Source: Oceanospirillaceae bacterium (GTDB lineage: Bacteria > Pseudomonadota > Gammaproteobacteria > Pseudomonadales > Balneatricaceae). Taken from it: a stretch of 64,000 nucleotides of DNA. Shown here piece by piece: positions 19,710 to 29,001 of the stretch. The position numbers were made by a program, and so were the translations under genes. The notes below the pieces were generated by a model. That model searched no databases. It saw only the letters and a list, made by a program, of their open reading frames with translations, and was not told the origin of the DNA. The stretch spans positions 1 to 64,000 of the forward strand of contig JAPYOS010000005.1 of NCBI GenBank assembly GCA_029938085.1. Direction: 5' to 3'. Position 1 is the stretch's first letter. Every line of letters begins with the position of its first letter.

Positions 19710-20609
19710 TTATTCCTGTACCACTAGCCAGTCAATAAACGCCATCGCATTTTGATGTTTTAAGGTGTGTTGTGGGTACACCAGATAATAAGATTTTTTT
19801 AACGGTAATTTAGTCTCAAAAGGGGCGATGAGGTTGCCTGCATCCAGTTCGGCCTGAATTAACGACCGCTGCCCTAACAAAACCCCTTTGCCTGATACGG
19901 CAGCGTCAATTGCCATACTTGAAAGGTTAAATTTCGGCCCATTGGTCACCACGCTGGGGCTCAAACCAGCCGCAGCTAGCCATTCTCCCCAAGAGGGTAG
20001 AAACGCACCCGCATGACCCCAGTCAACGTCAATCATCGGCAATTCTGCAATTTCATTATTATTACTTGGGTCGGTCAACCCCTCTAACAACTGTGGGCTC
20101 AATACTAATGACACGTGGTCGGTAAATAACTCAATGGAATTGTCTAATGTTTTGCTATCGATACCAAAACTAATACACATATGCGCTGAGCTCTGGTTAA
20201 AGTGCTCCGATTCATCTTGTGCCTGTACCGTAATTTGGATATTTGGATTTCGGTCCATCCAGGTCAATACTTTCGGCATGAGCCACTTAGACGCAAAAGA
20301 CGGTAATGCGGTGATAATAATTTGATTCTTATTGTCAGCGGGCTGGTTAATTTGCTGCGCATTTCTTAGAGTCGCTAAGGCAGTTATTACATATTCGTTA
20401 AATTGGCTACCTAATAGAGTTAACTCCACACCAGACTTAGACCGCAGAAACAGCTCAAATCCAATGTGCTGTTCTAAACGGCGCACTTGTTGGCTCACCG
20501 CTGCAGGAGTCACATATAGATCCGCTGCTGCCAAGGTAAGATTGCCGCGTTTGACCGCGGCCTCAAACGCCAACAAACTTTTCATAGGTGGCAAAGACGG
20601 ATACTGCAT
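19710..20609 (-). CDS. LysR-family transcriptional regulator (GcvA-like)
   Basis: SLLAFEAAVKRGNLTLAAADLYVTPAAVSQQVRRLEQHIGFELFLR. Confidence 0.9.
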   Translation of the reverse strand: MQYPSLPPMKSLLAFEAAVKRGNLTLAAADLYVTPAAVSQQVRRLEQHIGFELFLRSKSGVELTLLGSQFNEYVITALATLRNAQQINQPADNKNQIIITALPSFASKWLMPKVLTWMDRNPNIQITVQAQDESEHFNQSSAHMCISFGIDSKTLDNSIELFTDHVSLVLSPQLLEGLTDPSNNNEIAELPMIDVDWGHAGAFLPSWGEWLAAAGLSPSVVTNGPKFNLSSMAIDAAVSGKGVLLGQRSLIQAELDAGNLIAPFETKLPLKKSYYLVYPQHTLKHQNAMAFIDWLVVQE

Positions 20610-20735
20610 TAAATCAAGCCCTTTTATCTATAAGAATTATTTAACGATAACTTAAATAAATATCGTTATTCAAGTCATTTGTGTTCCGCTAGCCTAATGG
20701 CTTAACCTTGCGCTAGATCATTTCAGGAGCAATAC

Positions 20736-21515
20736 ATGTACCTCAATCAAATCATTAACTCGTTAGACCACCCACTCAACAGCACAGGCTATCGACAAAA
20801 ATGTTTAGCACAGCTCAATATTGCAGGGGTGTTGGTGATGAAAAATTTCTTATTACCAGAAGCGCTTAAGGCTGTTGTTACGGAGGGCAAGGATAATCAG
20901 CACCTCGCTTTTTATACCAAATCTGGCCACAACGTATACTTGACACCGAAGGACTCGGCGCTTGGCGATGATCACACCCACAATCAATGGGTGCAGTCGT
21001 CTAAGGGCTGCATTACTGACGACCAAATCGGCCCTCACTCTGCCTTACGTACACTCTATGATGCAGATGACCTGAAGTCGTTTTTGGCCTTTGTATTAAA
21101 TGAACAACAACTGCACCCCTATGCCGACTCGCTGTCTTCAATCAATTTACATTATGCCAGCGAAGGCCAAGAGTTAGGCTGGCACTTTGACAACTCATCA
21201 TTTGCTATCACTTTGTTAGTTCAGAGCCCAACGGCAGGTGGACAATTTGAATATGTAACTAAACTTCGCGACTCAAACCAAGGCGACATGAATTACGAGG
21301 GCGTTCAGCAGGTACTCAATGGCGATATAAAAGGCCAAAATCTTGCTGTTAATGCAGGTGATTTAGTACTATTTAGGGGCAGAGATGCCCTCCACCGCGT
21401 TACCCCAACCGAGGGTGATACCACCCGCATGTTGGTGGTGTTGGCCTATAATTCGGAGCCCAATGTAGAGCTGTCCGAATCGGCGCGTATGACTTTCTAT
21501 GGCCGCCTGCAATAA
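20736..21515 (+). CDS. Fe(II)/2-oxoglutarate-dependent oxygenase, HalD/BesD-like fold family
   Basis: GWHFDNSSFAITLLVQSPTAGGQFEYV (HxD) ... LVLFRGRDALHRVTPTEGDTTRMLVVLAYN. Confidence 0.78.
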   Translation: MYLNQIINSLDHPLNSTGYRQKCLAQLNIAGVLVMKNFLLPEALKAVVTEGKDNQHLAFYTKSGHNVYLTPKDSALGDDHTHNQWVQSSKGCITDDQIGPHSALRTLYDADDLKSFLAFVLNEQQLHPYADSLSSINLHYASEGQELGWHFDNSSFAITLLVQSPTAGGQFEYVTKLRDSNQGDMNYEGVQQVLNGDIKGQNLAVNAGDLVLFRGRDALHRVTPTEGDTTRMLVVLAYNSEPNVELSESARMTFYGRLQ

Positions 21516-21598
21516 ATCAAAATAAAGCTTCGCTTTAAGTCAATCAGGTACTGTGGCAACCGATATACTGGCCCTAAATTATCACAAGGATTTTAGTT

Positions 21599-22384
21599 AT
21601 GACCGATTCCGTCGTTAACATCACTCGTAACGGTGCCATTTTTGAAGTTGAGCTTAATCGCCCCAAAGCCAACGCCATCGACCTAACCACCAGTCGCCTT
21701 TTAGGCCAAGCCTTTAAAGAGTTTCGCGATGATCCGGCTATGCGCGTGGCCATTATAAAAACTGCTGGCGATCGCTTTTTTTGTGCCGGCTGGGATTTAA
21801 AAGCCGCCGCTGGTGGTGACGAGGTAGACGGTGATTACGGCGTGGGGGGGTTTGGTGGTATTCAAGAATTACGTGATTTAAATAAACCCGTCATAGCCCA
21901 AGTCAGTGGCATAGCCTGTGGTGGTGGGTTTGAGCTGGCATTATCAGCTGACCTTATTTACTGCACCGATTCATCGTCCTTTGCCTTGCCAGAAATCAAC
22001 TCCGGCACAGTAGCCGATGCCGCCAGCATCAAATTGCCTAAACGCATTCCCCACCATGTGGCCATGGAAATGTTATTTACCGGCCGGTGGATTGATGCAG
22101 AAGAAGCCCACCGTTGGGGTTTGGTGAACGAAGTCTTGCCGCAAGATCAATTGGCTGCCCGAGTCCAAGAAGTGGCCCAAAAACTTGCCAGTGGGCCGCC
22201 TCTAGTCTACGCAGCCATCAAAGAAGTGGTACGAGAAGCCGAATCAATGAAGTTTCAAGACGCCATGAACTGGATCACCAAGCGCCAGTTTGCCACCATA
22301 GATAAGCTCTACGACAGTGAAGACAACATGGAAGGCGCTCGTGCCTTTACTGAAAAACGCGATCCAGTTTGGAAGGGCCAATAA
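21599..22384 (+). CDS. enoyl-CoA hydratase/isomerase family, crotonobetainyl-CoA hydratase (CaiD)-like
   Basis: DRFFCAGWDLKAAAGGDEVDGDYGVGGFGGIQELRDLNKPVIAQVSGIACGGGFELALSADLIY. Confidence 0.87.
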   Translation: MTDSVVNITRNGAIFEVELNRPKANAIDLTTSRLLGQAFKEFRDDPAMRVAIIKTAGDRFFCAGWDLKAAAGGDEVDGDYGVGGFGGIQELRDLNKPVIAQVSGIACGGGFELALSADLIYCTDSSSFALPEINSGTVADAASIKLPKRIPHHVAMEMLFTGRWIDAEEAHRWGLVNEVLPQDQLAARVQEVAQKLASGPPLVYAAIKEVVREAESMKFQDAMNWITKRQFATIDKLYDSEDNMEGARAFTEKRDPVWKGQ

Positions 22385-22416
22385 ATTACTAAATCGCTGC
22401 TATAAAGGTATGTATA

Positions 22417-22452
22417 AAAAAAGGGTGCTGTTTAAAGCACCCTTTTTTTGTT
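22417..22452. terminator. bidirectional rho-independent terminator
   Basis: aaaaaaaGGGTGCTgtttaAAGCACCCttttttt between convergent genes. Confidence 0.85.
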
Positions 22453-22472
22453 TTACTTCACATCATTGTCAG

Positions 22473-24071
22473 TTAAGCGAACCACCAGCGTTCAGCCGCT
22501 TTACCACCGTCTAGTTCCCAGTTAGCAGCCACATCACCATGGGCGAGTTTCTTGCTTAAGGCATGGACGTTATTGGCAAACATAGGAATCAGAGCACCGC
22601 CGTCATCATTCACTAAGGCTTGACACTCGTAGTAGATTTCGCGACGTCTAGCCAAATTAACTTCGGCTCGGCCCATAATCACAAGCTTATTAAAACGATC
22701 CGCTGCAGCGCCAGTACGCCATGCCGTGTCGTTCCATTTACCATCGGCCATATAGGCTGCTGTAAACATCCAATCTTCCGTTGGACGGCCACCCCAGTAA
22801 CACGCAGACCAAGGTTTCTTATTCCACACGTTAGACCAGTAACCATCTTTGGGTTCGCGTACCACTTCGATATTAAGGCCCCCTTTTGCGGCGGATTCTT
22901 TAATCAACAATGCAGCATCTACGGCGCCAGCAAAAGCGGCGTCAGAAGCTGACAATTGTACTTTAGAACCATCGTAGCCGGCTTTTTTAAGGTGATAAGC
23001 GGCTTTATCTGGGTCATAAGCCCGCTGTGCCAATTCGCTATTGTGATACGGGTTGGCGGTAGAGATTGGATGGTCGTTACCAATGGCACCATGACCAGAC
23101 AGGATTTTTAGCACTAATTCTTCACGGTCTACCGACAATTTACATGCCATGCGGAAATCGTAATTATCAAACGGTGCCGCGTCTACTCGCATTGGGAAGG
23201 TGTAATGCAAAGTGCCTGTGGTTTCTAAAATATCCAAGTTAGGGTTACGTGCTAACAAATGCACGGTCTTTGGGTCAACTCGGCCAATAGCGTCCACATC
23301 ACCATTCATAATGGCATTTTGGCGGGCTACCGTGTCGAGTAATACCAACAGCTCTATTTCATCAAAATGTGCTGCATCTTGTTTCCAATAATTCGGGTTA
23401 CGGTAGAACTTAGCACGTACACCTGGCTCGTAGCTGTCCATGATATAACCACCGGTACCGATACCAGAGGCCCAATCTAATTGACCATCACGCACAGGTA
23501 AAATTGGGAAGTGATAATCACTCACTATAAACGCGAAGTCGGCGTTTGCATTACCCAGAGTAAACACTACGTCATTGCCGTTAGCGCTAATATCCGTCAC
23601 ATCTGCCAATAAGGATTTACCGGCAGATTTGGTGTCTTCGCCCATATGGAAACGAAAAGAAGCAATAACATCAGCGGGCGTTAGGGCCTTACCGTCGTGG
23701 AAGGTTACCCCTTGGCGAAGTTTAAAGGTCCATGTTTTAGCATCGGCAGAAGCTCCGTACTCGGCTGCTAGTTCAGGGATCAACTGGCCTTCTTTGCCTA
23801 CTTCTGTAAGGTGGTTTGCGTAAGCAAAAAGTACATTCTGTCCCATGCCGTTTTCAATGGTGCCTGGATCCAGAGAGTCCGTGGTGGAACCGTGGCCCAT
23901 ACCTAGGCGAAACTTACCGCCTTTTTTTGGTGTGCTTGCCACTGCGTTGCCGGCCATTGCCATTGCAGTAGGCAATACGATACCAGCGGCTAGGCTGGTG
24001 GTTACAAACTGACGGCGATTCATATCGGTCGTCAGTGGGTTTTTAAGATGATCGGTGTAAATTTTAGACAT
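22473..24071 (-). CDS. dipeptide/oligopeptide-type ABC transporter substrate-binding protein with a Tat-like signal
   Basis: NRRQFVTTSLAAGIVLPTAMAMAGNAVA; SBP_bac_5 features WTFKLRQGVTFHDGKALTPADVIASF. Confidence 0.9.
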   Translation of the reverse strand: MSKIYTDHLKNPLTTDMNRRQFVTTSLAAGIVLPTAMAMAGNAVASTPKKGGKFRLGMGHGSTTDSLDPGTIENGMGQNVLFAYANHLTEVGKEGQLIPELAAEYGASADAKTWTFKLRQGVTFHDGKALTPADVIASFRFHMGEDTKSAGKSLLADVTDISANGNDVVFTLGNANADFAFIVSDYHFPILPVRDGQLDWASGIGTGGYIMDSYEPGVRAKFYRNPNYWKQDAAHFDEIELLVLLDTVARQNAIMNGDVDAIGRVDPKTVHLLARNPNLDILETTGTLHYTFPMRVDAAPFDNYDFRMACKLSVDREELVLKILSGHGAIGNDHPISTANPYHNSELAQRAYDPDKAAYHLKKAGYDGSKVQLSASDAAFAGAVDAALLIKESAAKGGLNIEVVREPKDGYWSNVWNKKPWSACYWGGRPTEDWMFTAAYMADGKWNDTAWRTGAAADRFNKLVIMGRAEVNLARRREIYYECQALVNDDGGALIPMFANNVHALSKKLAHGDVAANWELDGGKAAERWWFA

Positions 24072-24317
24072 TGTTTTTATTCTCCAATTAAATAACTAAC
24101 TAAACAGTATACGCTGAGTTCAAAAGTTAACCGGTGGTTTCCAACAACTTGGAAGTCGATAATTCGCAACATACAAATGACATGAACCAACAAGCTAACA
24201 CAAAACAATGCTCATGTTAATCATTTGAACTTATTTTGAACGAATATTCAAAAATAAACAAACCCCCTTTTTTTGCCCTTGCCATTCACTATGTGCTGGA
24301 TTTAGTATGGAGCTCTA

Positions 24318-25337
24318 GTGTTTATATTTAACCTCGTTCACGGAGTAATGATTCACGTGCATCCCATTCTCACCACTGTTATTCAGCGCCTAGGGTTAGG
24401 CCTGCTCACCTTGTTTGTGGTGTCTATCATCATTTTCAGTTCGTTAGAATTTTTACCCGGCGACTTTGGCCAAGCCGTGCTCGGTCAAGCCGCCCTGCCA
24501 GAAACCGTAGAAGCCTTTCGCCGCGAGCTCGGCTTAGATAAACCGCCCATAGAGCGGTACATAAGCTGGGTTGGTAATGTGATTAGTGGCGACTTAGGCA
24601 CTTCTTTTTCAGGACGAAATTCATCTGGGGTTGACCGTTCACGGGACGTTTGGGAGCTTATCCAACCACGCCTCGCCAACACTATATTTTTAGCATCCAT
24701 GACTGCCCTAATCGCCGTACCACTGGCATTAGCCTTAGGCATTACCGCTGCCTTGTATCGCAATTCCATTTACGATCGGGTGGTTAACTCAGTCACCCTC
24801 ACTACCATTTCTTTTCCTGAGTTTTTTGTGGCTTATATATTGATCTTGGTATTTTCTACTTATTTTAAAGTCTTTCCTTCGTTAGCCAACATCTCCGATG
24901 CCACGCCATTTTTAGAGAAAATATACCGTTCTTCATTACCCGCCTTGGCCCTCACCTTAGTGATTGTTGCACACATGATGCGCATGACCAGAGCAGCCAT
25001 CATTAACTTATTAGCCAGTCCCTATATTGAAATGGCACAGCTCAAAGGTACTTCTAAAGCTAAGGTTATTTTACACCATGCCCTACCTAACGCTTGGGCT
25101 CCTATCGTTAACGTGATCGCCTTCAACTTGGCTTATTTGGTGGTTGGTGTGGTAGTGGTGGAGGTGGTATTTGTTTACCCAGGCCTTGGTCAGCTTATGG
25201 TAGATGCGGTGTCGAGCCGAGACATTCCCGTAGTCCAAGGCTGCGCACTGATTTTTGCAGGCACTTACATATTACTCAATTTATTTGCCGACGTTATTTC
25301 CATCATCACTAACCCAAGGTTGTTACATCCACGATGA
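24318..25337 (+). CDS. Dpp/Opp-type ABC transporter permease (DppB-like)
   Basis: FLPGDFGQAVLG..., ELGLDKPPIERYISWVGNVISGDLGTSF, EAA loop YIEMAQLKGTSKAKVILHHALPNAWAPIV. Confidence 0.9.
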   Translation: MFIFNLVHGVMIHVHPILTTVIQRLGLGLLTLFVVSIIIFSSLEFLPGDFGQAVLGQAALPETVEAFRRELGLDKPPIERYISWVGNVISGDLGTSFSGRNSSGVDRSRDVWELIQPRLANTIFLASMTALIAVPLALALGITAALYRNSIYDRVVNSVTLTTISFPEFFVAYILILVFSTYFKVFPSLANISDATPFLEKIYRSSLPALALTLVIVAHMMRMTRAAIINLLASPYIEMAQLKGTSKAKVILHHALPNAWAPIVNVIAFNLAYLVVGVVVVEVVFVYPGLGQLMVDAVSSRDIPVVQGCALIFAGTYILLNLFADVISIITNPRLLHPR

Positions 25338-26263
25338 ATACACCAACCACACCCAACGGGGGTTATTCCGCAGCCAACGAAGTCACCATGGTGAAAGCAC
25401 GAAGAACCTTTGTGCAAAACCTTTGGCGCACATTAAAAACGGCGCCACCAACGGCTTGGTTTGGCATGTTGGTTATTTTTTTGTATTTGTTTGTGGCTTT
25501 TTTCGCGCCATTATTGGCTCCCCATGGCCAGGCAGAAGTTTTTCCTATGGCTTATGCGCCTTGGAGTGATGAGTTTCGCTTAGGCACCGACGCCCTCGGC
25601 CGCGACGTATTTAGCCGGCTCATTTATGGCGCTCGCAATACCATTGGTATTGCTGTGGCCACCACCTTTTTAGCGTTTTTAATTGGAGGCAGTTTAGGGC
25701 TAATGGCCGCCATTAGCCGCAACTGGTTAGATCAAGTATTAAGCCGTTTTGTTGATGTGCTCATGGCAATACCCAGCCTTATCTTTGCACTGATGTTGCT
25801 GTCTATTTTTGGCTCTAGCGCGTTTAACTTGATCTGTATCATTGCAGTATTGGACGCCACACGTGTGTTCCGGCTGACTCGTGCTGTGGCTCTTAATGTA
25901 GTGGTCATGGACTACGTGGAAGCGGCTAAACTTCGTGGCGAAGGTTTAGTCTGGATTATGCGCCGAGAAATTCTGCCCAACATCATGCCGCCTTTGGTAG
26001 CGGAGTTTGGTTTGCGATTTTGCTTTGTATTCTTAACCATTGCTGCGCTTTCTTTCTTAGGTTTAGGCATTCAACCGCCCACAGCCGACTGGGGCTCGAT
26101 GGTACGAGAAAATGCGGGGCTCATTCAATTTGCCGAATACGACTTAACCGCCGCCTTAACTCCCATGATCCCTGCTGCGGCTATTGCTTTATTAACGGTA
26201 GCCGTCAACTTTGTAGTGGATTGGTTTTTACATCAAACAAGTGGACTGCGCGATGAGCACTAA
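25334..26263 (+). CDS. Dpp/Opp-type ABC transporter permease (DppC-like)
   Basis: FRLGTDALGRDVFSRLIYGARNTIGIA; YVEAAKLRGEGLVWIMRREILPNIMPPLV. Confidence 0.92.
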   Translation: MNTPTTPNGGYSAANEVTMVKARRTFVQNLWRTLKTAPPTAWFGMLVIFLYLFVAFFAPLLAPHGQAEVFPMAYAPWSDEFRLGTDALGRDVFSRLIYGARNTIGIAVATTFLAFLIGGSLGLMAAISRNWLDQVLSRFVDVLMAIPSLIFALMLLSIFGSSAFNLICIIAVLDATRVFRLTRAVALNVVVMDYVEAAKLRGEGLVWIMRREILPNIMPPLVAEFGLRFCFVFLTIAALSFLGLGIQPPTADWGSMVRENAGLIQFAEYDLTAALTPMIPAAAIALLTVAVNFVVDWFLHQTSGLRDEH

Positions 26264-27860
26264 TGACGTTATACTCACCATGCGTGATGTGCGCATCGAT
26301 GGCTTCAGTGATGACCGCTGGCACCAAATTATTAAGGGCGTAGACATCACCCTCAGGCGCGGTGAAATCCTCGGTCTGATTGGTGAATCTGGCGCTGGCA
26401 AATCGACCCTTGGCCTAGCGGCCATGGGATTCGCCCGGCCTGGTTGCAAATTTGTGGGCGGTTCAATCGAGTTTGATGGCATTGATTTGCTAAAACTAAA
26501 CAACGCAGAGCTAAGGACCTTACACGGTTCCCGTATTGCTTATGTAGCACAATCCGCCGCAGCGTCGTTTAACCCCGCCCACCGGCTCATCAATCAAACC
26601 ATAGAAGCCACTGTATCCCACGGCATTGCCGACCAAACCACAGCCAAACAAGATGCCGTGCAGTTGTACACAGACTTACAACTACCCGACCCAGACTCCA
26701 TTGGTGAACGTTACCCACACCAAGTGTCTGGCGGTCAGTTACAACGGGTGATGACAGCCATGGCCATGTCATCACGGCCGGACCTGATCATTTTTGATGA
26801 GCCCACCACAGCGCTGGACGTCACCACTCAAGTGGAAGTACTCACGGCCATGCGCGCCATTGTAGAAAAATACAACACGGCGGCCATTTACATCACTCAC
26901 GACTTAGCCGTGGTTGCGCAAATGGCAGATAGCATTAAGGTCCTACGTTATGGTGAGACTGTTGAAGATGCGCCCACGCGAGACATGATGTCGGAACCTA
27001 AACAAGCCTACACCCAATCCCTTTGGGCCGTGCGTTCCATAGAGAAACCACCACAACCGCAAGTCGACAGCATCCTAGAGATCAACCACGTGGACGCCAG
27101 CTATGGCAAAAGTGTTAAAGTGTTGAACGACGTTAACATTAAGGTCCCACGGGGCCAAACCATTGCCATTGTGGGTGAATCAGGTTCTGGAAAGTCCACT
27201 ACTGCAAGGGCCATCACGGGCTTGCTTCCCCCCCTAACGGGCGACATTGTATTTAATGGCCAGCCCCTACCAGCGGCGTTAAAAAATCGCACCAAGTCAC
27301 AGTTACAATCGATTCAAATGATCTACCAAATGGCAGACACAGCCATGAATCCACGGCATACGGTACGCGACATTATTGGCAGGCCACTGAACTTTTATTT
27401 AGGTTTAACGGGTCAGGCTCAAGATAAAAAGGTGATGGAATTATTGCATCTGATTGAATTAGACGAGAGCTTTTTGGACCGTTACCCTAGCGAATTGTCT
27501 GGTGGGCAAAAGCAACGTATTTGTATTGCGCGGGCCTTAGCTGCAGAACCAGAATTAATCATTTGTGATGAAGTGACTTCGGCTTTGGACCAAATCGTCC
27601 AGGAAGGCATTCTTAAACTGCTCTTACGCCTACAAGAAGAACTAGGCATTACCTATATATTTATAACCCACGACATAGCTACGGTGCGCGCCATTGCCGA
27701 TCAGGTGGTGGTGATGTTTCAAGGCAAAGTAGTGGAGCAAGGTGATAAACAAGAAATCTTCCAGCCCCCCTACCCAGCTTATACTGAGCTGTTGTTGTCA
27801 TCCGTGCCAGAGATGAACCCGGACTGGTTAACTCAACTGCAGGAAAAACGCGCTGGTTAG
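26253..27860 (+). CDS. Dpp-type ABC transporter ATP-binding protein, fused double NBD (DppDF-like)
   Basis: Two Walker A motifs (GESGAGKST, GESGSGKST) and two signatures (VSGGQLQRV, LSGGQKQRI). Confidence 0.93.
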   Translation: MSTNDVILTMRDVRIDGFSDDRWHQIIKGVDITLRRGEILGLIGESGAGKSTLGLAAMGFARPGCKFVGGSIEFDGIDLLKLNNAELRTLHGSRIAYVAQSAAASFNPAHRLINQTIEATVSHGIADQTTAKQDAVQLYTDLQLPDPDSIGERYPHQVSGGQLQRVMTAMAMSSRPDLIIFDEPTTALDVTTQVEVLTAMRAIVEKYNTAAIYITHDLAVVAQMADSIKVLRYGETVEDAPTRDMMSEPKQAYTQSLWAVRSIEKPPQPQVDSILEINHVDASYGKSVKVLNDVNIKVPRGQTIAIVGESGSGKSTTARAITGLLPPLTGDIVFNGQPLPAALKNRTKSQLQSIQMIYQMADTAMNPRHTVRDIIGRPLNFYLGLTGQAQDKKVMELLHLIELDESFLDRYPSELSGGQKQRICIARALAAEPELIICDEVTSALDQIVQEGILKLLLRLQEELGITYIFITHDIATVRAIADQVVVMFQGKVVEQGDKQEIFQPPYPAYTELLLSSVPEMNPDWLTQLQEKRAG

Positions 27861-27885
27861 CACCTGTCATTGCGAAGGCTGCGAA

Positions 27886-29001
27886 TTAAAACCGGTCACC
27901 ACTATAGCTCACTTTATGGTCTGCTAGAGCCAGCCATTCGGCATCCACCTCAATACCCCAACCCGGCTTGTGGGGCATGATTAACTCACCATTTTGAATG
28001 TCGAAATTGGGTTTAAATAAATTTGCCTGCCACGGGTAATAATCCAAGCCTTCTATAGAATATTCTAGGTACTTACCGGCATTAGGTATAGCACCCATGA
28101 TATGGGCCGAAAACAAGGTGACTAAAGACAGGTTGGCACAGTGGAGGGTAACCGGCATATTAGCCTTTTCGGCCATACGGGCCACCTCTAAGGTGCGAGT
28201 GACACCCCCCATGTAGCACACGTCCGGCTGTAGGATGTCCACCACTTGTGTGTCTAACATGTGCCGCCAAATACGCAGGTCGTTATCTTGTTCTCCACCA
28301 CTTACGTCAATGTCGAGAGCGTCTTTAACTTTCCGCGTCCAGTCCGGTTGCCAATACGGGCAAGGTTCCTCGAAATGACTGACACCATAGTCTTGTAACA
28401 TACGCCCCACTTCAATAGCTTTTGCTGGTGTGTAGGCACTGTTAGCATCGACTAACAGTGTTACATCATCACCTAACTGTTCGCGTACCCGCTTAACAAT
28501 AGCCTCGGTTCGGCCGGGCCACTGATCTATGTCGTGCCCACATTCTTTACCAACACGAAACTTGAAGGAGTGGTAACCAAATTTTTGTTTGAGGGCCAAA
28601 AAGCGTTCGGCTTCGGCTTCTGGCGATATTTCACGCTGCATACTCGATGCATAAACAGGCACTGACTTTGCATTACCTCCTAACAACTGACATACGCTTT
28701 TGCCAGCACGTTTTGCGTGGATATCCCACAATGCGGTGTCTAACCCGCAAAGAGCACGGTATAGATAAGTGCCAGGAAACTTGTGCTCACGCTCTAACAC
28801 TTGGTGGTTTAAGGCCTCAATATCGCCAGCATCACAACCCAATACATGGGGTGCCACTTGCCTGTGCACCACTTGAGCAGTGATATCGGCATTGTAGGTG
28901 CAGGTTTGCCCCCAGCCCTCTTCACCTGTGTCCGTGCGCAATCGCAGCAAGCCTACGTATTCATTAGTAAAGGTTTCTATGCTGATAATTTTCATGGACA
29001 C
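27886..29001 (-). CDS. mandelate racemase/muconate lactonising enzyme (enolase superfamily) protein
   Basis: LCGLDTALWDIHAKRAGKSVCQLLGG, SFKFRVG, LLVDANSAY, FEEPCPYW, DVSGGEQ, DILQPDVCYMGGVT. Confidence 0.9.
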   Translation of the reverse strand: MSMKIISIETFTNEYVGLLRLRTDTGEEGWGQTCTYNADITAQVVHRQVAPHVLGCDAGDIEALNHQVLEREHKFPGTYLYRALCGLDTALWDIHAKRAGKSVCQLLGGNAKSVPVYASSMQREISPEAEAERFLALKQKFGYHSFKFRVGKECGHDIDQWPGRTEAIVKRVREQLGDDVTLLVDANSAYTPAKAIEVGRMLQDYGVSHFEEPCPYWQPDWTRKVKDALDIDVSGGEQDNDLRIWRHMLDTQVVDILQPDVCYMGGVTRTLEVARMAEKANMPVTLHCANLSLVTLFSAHIMGAIPNAGKYLEYSIEGLDYYPWQANLFKPNFDIQNGELIMPHKPGWGIEVDAEWLALADHKVSYSGDRF

